NCBI GenBank assembly: GCA_033002965.1
Contig: JAURVB010013596.1
Coordinates: 1-64,000, forward strand
DNA: 64,000 nucleotides
Direction: 5' to 3'
Source: Piper betle
Taxonomy: Eukaryota > Streptophyta > Magnoliopsida > Piperales > Piperaceae
The translations under genes and the position numbers were made by a program. Under the pieces are notes generated by a model. It was not told where the DNA came from, made no database searches, and was given only the letters and a program-made list of their open reading frames with translations. Numbering within the stretch: position 1 is the stretch's first letter; each line of letters starts with the position of its first letter. Shown in pieces: positions 58,310 through 64,000 of the stretch.

Positions 58310-59070
58310 TTTAATCCGAATCGTCCCTGGGTAAAGTGGAAGGGAGATCATTAATACGGGCCGTTCGATTATAAGGACGGCCCGGACCTATTGTTTAAAA
58401 AAAAATGCTCGCGGCTGGACTACAGTGCCAGCTATTGGCCGGATCGGGCCGCACGGCCAAAGATCCTGCCGTGGCTGCAGTCGATCCCCCCTCCCCTACC
58501 ATGAACGCACCCGCCTTGCTGCAGATGCCCTGCTCTGTCGCAAACGCTCCTCCTCCCTGCTTCCCCTAGTCCATGCCATGGACATCCCTGCCCTGTCGCG
58601 GCTGCCACCCCTCCCTGCTCCACCTCGACCTTGCCCCCCTCTACCTTGCTCCTCCCCTCCCCTGTTGTAGACGCCCCCGCCCTTCCACGGCCGCCACCCC
58701 TCCCCGCTCAACCTTGACCTGGTTGTGGACGCCCCTAACCTGCCAGATCGGCCGCAGTTGCGGCGGGATGGCATGGTCGAGGGGAGCTGGAGGAGGCGTC
58801 TACAGTGGGGTGGGGGCATCCGTGGCAAGGGAGGGGAGGAGCGGGGTCGAGGTGGAGCGGGGAGGGTCGGTCGTGGCAGGACGGTGAGGGGCGTCCACGG
58901 TGGGGCAGAGGCGAGGATGGGACGACATCCGTTGGAGTTTTTTTTAAATAAAAAAAGATCTGAGTTGTCCTTGTAATCGGATGACCCAGATCAAAGTTTA
59001 GTTTTTTTTTAAAAAAATAGATATAGGTCGTCCTTGTAATCAGAGGGCCTAGATCAAAGCCTGGGGCATA
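58310..59070. mobile_element. Possible non-autonomous DNA element with GC-rich core
   Basis: Left: CGATTATAAGGACGGCCC (near 58370). Right: the reverse complement CTGATTACAAGGACGACC (near 59030), with a second similar copy near 58965. Between them lies a GC-rich core (58420-58940) with Pro/Arg-rich open frames on both strands and internal repeats such as CCCTGCTCCACC. The inverted flanks suggest a Mutator- or hAT-like element that carries GC-rich filler. I could not place exact ends or a target-site duplication. Confidence 0.4.
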
Positions 59071-59960
59071 AAATTTTCTACTACGTGCTCACCTCAGCAC
59101 CCCTTGTGTATAATCACCTTGTTTCAGTTCACCTATGAACCAACTCGAAAATGTTACCGACAACAGAACCTTTTGTTAATTTACTTGATTCGATTAAGTC
59201 GACCCAGATCTAACTTTGGCATCTCAAGATAGTGATACAACATGCAAGGTATAGATGGGATGCGTGGGTTCTAACGTTGTCCTACATGCATGTTATGATA
59301 TACAAATAAGTATACAAGCAAACCAAACAAACGAAAATTTTAAAAGAAATGTCTATTTTTAAAGTAAAATAAACAGAGTCTCCTCCTAAAAGTGCAATAA
59401 GGCTCACCCTGTTAACAACAAGCAGTATATATTTATCACAATAAACATCAAAAACACAATCCAAACGCAACATTTTAATCACATTTTTAGTTATCCTTAC
59501 TTTCCTCATTATATGAGCCGAGTCTAAACTCTGTTGCTCACCTATTCATTTTTCATTCTCTATTTTTATTTACATGCAAAATATTTATAACAGTTTACAA
59601 AATATCGTTTAAATTTCATCATCCACATAGTTCAACACACATCATCGTCACCAATTATACTCGGCATGTGTGCGCAATTTCAGTGCTGCTCCTTTACAAT
59701 CCTCACAACGTTCATTCCTCACAATTTTCATATATAATAAAAAGATGTTAGTAATGAGTGTTATAGGTCCAAAAATAACTAATAACAAACTGACAAAGAA
59801 AAACAGACCTTCCTGTTGAATGAAACATTACTCTTCTTCATAGAATTCTTATAAAAGCAATAACCAGGAGCCGTCAACCTCACGCGACAGCAACCCCTTT
59901 CTATCTCATCCTCATTCATTGGCCACTTTAAACTATCCCTTACGCGGGAAAATTATTTTA
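59070..59960. other. AT-rich intergenic DNA, no gene seen
   Basis: Short AT-driven open frames only. Confidence 0.5.
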
Positions 59961-61750
59961 TTTTTTTCAGCCCTCTACATCCTTCATATCACTCCTGGCC
60001 CTGAGTAAAGAGGCTAAGTACTCTCATGCATTTGCCTTCAGTACCCTTTGAAACCACAAGTCTAGACATGCTTTGCATAGCTGGCACTCGTAAACCTCTA
60101 CACTTCTCCGGGTTTAAAGAACTCAAAGGTAGACTTATAAGGATTCCTCAGCAATGGAACAGACGCTCATCAATTCCAGAGCTCACTTTAACGAACACAC
60201 ACCCTATCTCAAGAAGTGGCCGTCAATTTTCTCTCGTCTCATATCTCACTGAAAACGTGAACAACTATATGTATATAGGTATGGGTAAGGATTTCAATAT
60301 AATAGGCTCGAAGGCTTCGTAAATTGGATTTGATTTTCGAAAACAAACTCGAGGGATCTCATCGTCGAGGGTTATTAATCCAGAAATTTCAAATAACTAG
60401 ATGGCTCGTGTGGAGTGATAAATCCACCACTCAACACGTTTGTTTACCTGTTAAAACAAAACATGACATATTATAGAAGTCAAACCAGAAGCAAGTCCTA
60501 AATGAACCTTGTAGAAACTCCAATTATGTCCACACACCTATCTGGCGAGCTCTTACTCTATACCTACACATCAAACTAAATGTTAATGCCCGCTTATGCT
60601 GCATTCACACATCCTATAGTATGCACGCATCAATCATACTCACATCAACCATACATCAACCCCAACATATAAGATTTCCTACACTACATTACATTAGATT
60701 ATGATAATTACTTAGTTTACCTAATTAATTCCTTAGCATTCGCTTTAATACCCTTCAACCAAGCAATTTATATTTTTATTTACAATAAAAATATCTAACA
60801 CATCAATTCATCAATCGTAATATGTTGTGTTAATAATTATCACCTATAATAAATTAAGTTAGAGTTAATTATACCTTGCATCGTCGGTAATCGACGATGG
60901 CTAGGATTTCTTCGCACAACTCGAAACTCAAATTTAGCACCCGGCGGTGTCCAAAGTTCAATCGGGTTCAACTAGATGAATTTAGCGAAAGATCCGACAA
61001 ATTTCAATGAATTCGATTTTTTGACGATTTTCGTCGATTTTCAGGCGGCTTTCCAGCAACTTTTCCAGTGAGGCAATCAGGGCTATGGGTTGGCACCGAC
61101 TCGGCAAGCTTGACCCAATGGTGGTGGCGATGAGGATGACAATGACGGCGATGACCACCGATGGTGGCGACTAGTTGGCCGTGGTCGGTCAACTTGTCCG
61201 ATCGTGCCTTGGCCGACCTCAGTGACAGCATTGGCGGCAAGGACGGGGACAACAATGGGTTGCGATCAGGGTTTGGGGGAGAAAAGGTCGGGGAGAAGTT
61301 CGGTGGCAGTTTTATGAATAAAACTTGACTTGATTCTGACTCGAGTAAAAAATAATAACTAACTCGTGATAAATCCTTAAAAAATTCACAAAAATAAGGA
61401 AAAATCTCATAAAATATAATACACGTTATAACATCACAATGACATATTTTATAACTAATAACCCACCAAACTACTATGTAACACGTTCTAATGTGTTATT
61501 CGACTTAAAAACAATTCTACAATTAAATACATAAAAAATACTACATACTGTCATATACTCTGATAACTCATTTCTCATTATTTTTCCGATGCTATCATCA
61601 TATACTCAGGTACACTTAACCCTCATCGTTCATAAGTCACGGCTAGCCTCAACTCAGTATGCGGTTCATGAAACTGATTCAACTCGAACCAATGGTTGAA
61701 CCGACTAGTTTATAAATGTAAACTCTAACTTGAGTCATGGGTTTTACACA
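59960..61750. repeat. Rep-A repeat family, copy 4
   Basis: The most compact copy, with all blocks in order: 'cctctacatccttcatatcactcc' (59970), 'taccctttgaaaccacaag' (60040), 'gggttattaatcc' (60368), AT-rich centre, TAATTATACCTTGCATCGTC (60879), GC-rich part (to about 61260), AAAACTTGACTTGATTC (61320), CTGATAACTCATTT (61560) and tail GGGTTTTACAC (61739). About 1.8 kb, so it serves as the reference for the other copies. No coding capacity recognised. Confidence 0.6.
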
Positions 61751-61862
61751 TTTGAAAAGAGCTTATATAATATGTTCTCTATTTTGAAACATTTGTTGAT
61801 GGATGTAGAGCCTGATTTAAATTGAAGAAAACTAATGACTAAACATGGATTCATCAAATTAA

Positions 61863-61901
<39 letters not shown>

Positions 61902-64000
61902 CTAGAAAGCTTGATGAAGATCTCCCATCTTGGTGATTACATAACCCCAAAATATAAATTTTAATGGTTGTCATGTTCATTGAATTGCAAAGGTCTAACT
62001 AGCCCGAATCACTATTAATAATTTAATTAAGTTTAATGAAGTTGACCTCCCAAGTGAGTAGGGTCGTTCAAAGCTCAATTGGACTCGATTTAGCCCAATA
62101 CTTTACTCAAGAAAACTCAACTCGAAGCATAATTTGATTTTAAATGAGTCGGTTTGCGCTTGTATATGCACAACTCGGCTCGACTCGATATTTGATCCTT
62201 TATTTGAGGAATAAGATTTTTAGTTATATTTATTTTAAAATTTTTTATATAAATATAACCAAATTATAAAATATAATTATATGATATCAAATTTAAATAA
62301 ATTTATGTATAATTAAATTATCTTTTATACATAATTATGTTAAACTTGAAATATTTTAATTATAAATTAAATTTTAATATAAATTATATAAAAAAATAAC
62401 ATAAATAAATATGAATCACGCTAGTTCAAACTCGAATTGACTCGAATACTTTTTAGTTTAACTCTAATTCGAAATCAAACGTACTAGACTTGAGTTAAGC
62501 AAAGTTTGACTATACTCGCCCAATGAGCACCGCTACTAGTGAGTATTAGATGCATACTTCCCCCACTCAAATATTGATAAATTGAGTTATAACGTTACAT
62601 TCTATACTCTCATCAACATACACGAAGGAAAATGTGGAAAATTTGAGGGAGCTATTGGGGCTTCTCATTAGTTCTCACTTCTCATAATAAATGTCACCGC
62701 TACAAAGTCAAAAACCGGTCGGTTCTAGTTCCCTTGCGAGAGAGATCAATACCCTGTGAGAGAGATCAATAATATCTCTCGAATGACATTGACTTCCTAA
62801 CCGGCATGTACTTCCAAGCCGTGAAATCGTCGGCGACCAATTTACATTTCTTCTACTTCATTCCCCATGAAAAGAAAGCAACAAAGAATTAGAAACAACA
62901 CGAGGAAGAAGATGTGTAGAATCTGAAATAGGAATTAGTCTCTTTGAACACTTTAGGCGAAATGAGAATTCCTAGTGCCAACCCATCAAATCGGCTTTCT
63001 CTTGCCTCAATGTTATTTTGATAAATGGTGTGTAATAGTGAGGTGAATAATAATGTAACTTCGGAATATTTCCTTTCTCCCTTTCCCTTCCACCGTCATT
63101 TCACAGCTAGCTCTGTCGTTAGGTGTGTCTTGGTGCTCACCTCCACCATATCTTCGTGCAAAAGTGAAAACAAAGTTAATCAGGATCATATGGCAAGGAT
63201 AGTCATGATATCAAAATTAGATCAAATCAAAGTCTTGCGTGATTTCTTCATTTAAACATATGATAATCACCTTGAAAAAGAGTAATGAAGTCACAGTCTA
63301 GATGTCATACATCAAGTGTTTCTTAGTTTCCCTTGATTTTGCACATACCCACGTAAGTGTCTTGCGTTTTAGCCAAAATCTAACTTTGTCTAATATATAA
63401 GTGAAGTCACATCTTTGGTAGCTTTTTTTCTTTCGTTTTTCTTTTTCCAATTAAGTAGCTTCATTCATACAAAATAAGTCATTTCCATGTCTAGAAGAAG
63501 CATGTCTCATATCTTCCAGCCACCTGATCTCTAGCTAGCAAAGAAAGCTGCCAACTGCAAGCTAGAGTATTCTCTAGAACAGTCATAGAAGGGCTAATAT
63601 ATATATACACCAACGTAGTTACAAATATATGGTCCAAAAGTAAGAGTATCATAGCTAGTTATTTGCACAATTGAGTTAGGTTCCAGATGCAAACCATATA
63701 TAAAGGACGGAAAGCAATGTAGATATAGCAGATGTAACACCTTGACCACTGAATAAATGAGGGAAGACATCACACCTTTCTCGAACAGCTTACTCTCAAT
63801 CTGTAATTACCCAATATCATAAATTAGTAAATATCAACCTTTACTAACAACATGAAGATCAATGAAATGTCATGAATACACTCAAGCAAAGGCATATTAA
63901 GTCACATGTTGCTTTGAAAGAAACAAAAAAACATATTAATTAAGTTGCATATATCATAGTATAGTATACCAAATAAGATTATGGGCATTTTTGCCTTTGA
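61680..64000. repeat. Segmental duplication block, unit 2 (runs off the window)
   Basis: Same order and orientation as 50430-52163. It differs by a (TA)n tract at 61866-61899 and a 477-bp inserted element. It is still matching at the last base, so the duplication continues beyond 64000. Confidence 0.85.
62061..62537. mobile_element. 477-bp non-autonomous hAT-type element with 8-bp target-site duplication
   Basis: Flanked exactly by AGTGAGTA (62053-62060 and 62538-62545). Ends (GGGTCGTTCAAAGCTCA; reverse complement of the right end AGTAGCGGTGCTCATTGG) are imperfect inverted repeats of the TAGGGxTGTTCA type seen in plant hAT elements. Subterminal CTCGA/TCGAG motifs are abundant and the core is AT-rich. 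The matching block at about 50760 lacks it, so it inserted after the duplication or was never in unit 1. Confidence 0.85.

Noticed and set aside
58425..58976. Pro/Arg-rich frames on both strands
   Set aside because: GC-rich core between inverted repeats; long frames on both strands are typical of high GC.

Overview
This is nuclear DNA from a flowering plant, most likely a monocot. Genes are split by GT-AG introns, PPR genes occur in tandem, the ZIP transporter has a GC-rich first exon, and a large share of the window is LTR-retrotransposon or hAT-like repeat. I cannot name the species. There are no rRNA or tRNA genes, CRISPR arrays or bacterial operons.

Layout. 0-12.4 kb is repeat-rich: three same-orientation copies of an unclassified repeat family (called Rep-A here), one interrupted by a hAT-like element (1105-2153) and one by a solo LTR (4529-5559). 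12.4-21.1 kb holds older genic DNA: an unrecognised + strand gene whose last two exons are clear, an antisense 2OG-dioxygenase-like gene lying within its span, and a multi-exon gene for an unrecognised small membrane protein. 22.8-28.0 kb is a complete young Ty1/copia retrotransposon with 538-bp LTRs, a 5-bp target-site duplication, a tRNA-iMet primer site and one intact 1329-codon gag-pol frame. 28-33.3 kb is AT-rich and gene-free. 34.1-37.3 kb is a Raf-like (ATN1-type) protein kinase gene with a single-base frameshift. 37.4-58.2 kb is a duplicated neighbourhood. A decayed pair of PPR genes (37.4-40.1) is a copy of the pair at 53.3-56.8. The intact reticulon gene (43.8-46.8, +) has an inverted 5' partial copy at 56.8-58.2 that stops about 28 bp upstream of the second PPR gene's ATG. 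A PEBP (YbhB-like) remnant, an intact ZIP6-type metal transporter gene and a CHUP1-like pseudogene fragment lie between. The noncoding block 50.4-52.2 recurs at 61.7-64.0, where a 477-bp hAT-type element has inserted and the block runs off the window.

Genes that look complete and intact: the copia polyprotein, reticulon, ZIP transporter and the 523-aa PPR protein. The kinase, the dioxygenase-like gene and the second PPR gene each carry isolated one-base indels, mostly next to short homopolymers. Either these genes are decaying or the assembly has uncorrected indel errors. I found no wholly new gene system. The most unusual feature is the reticulon 5' fragment joined to a PPR start within a duplicated locus.
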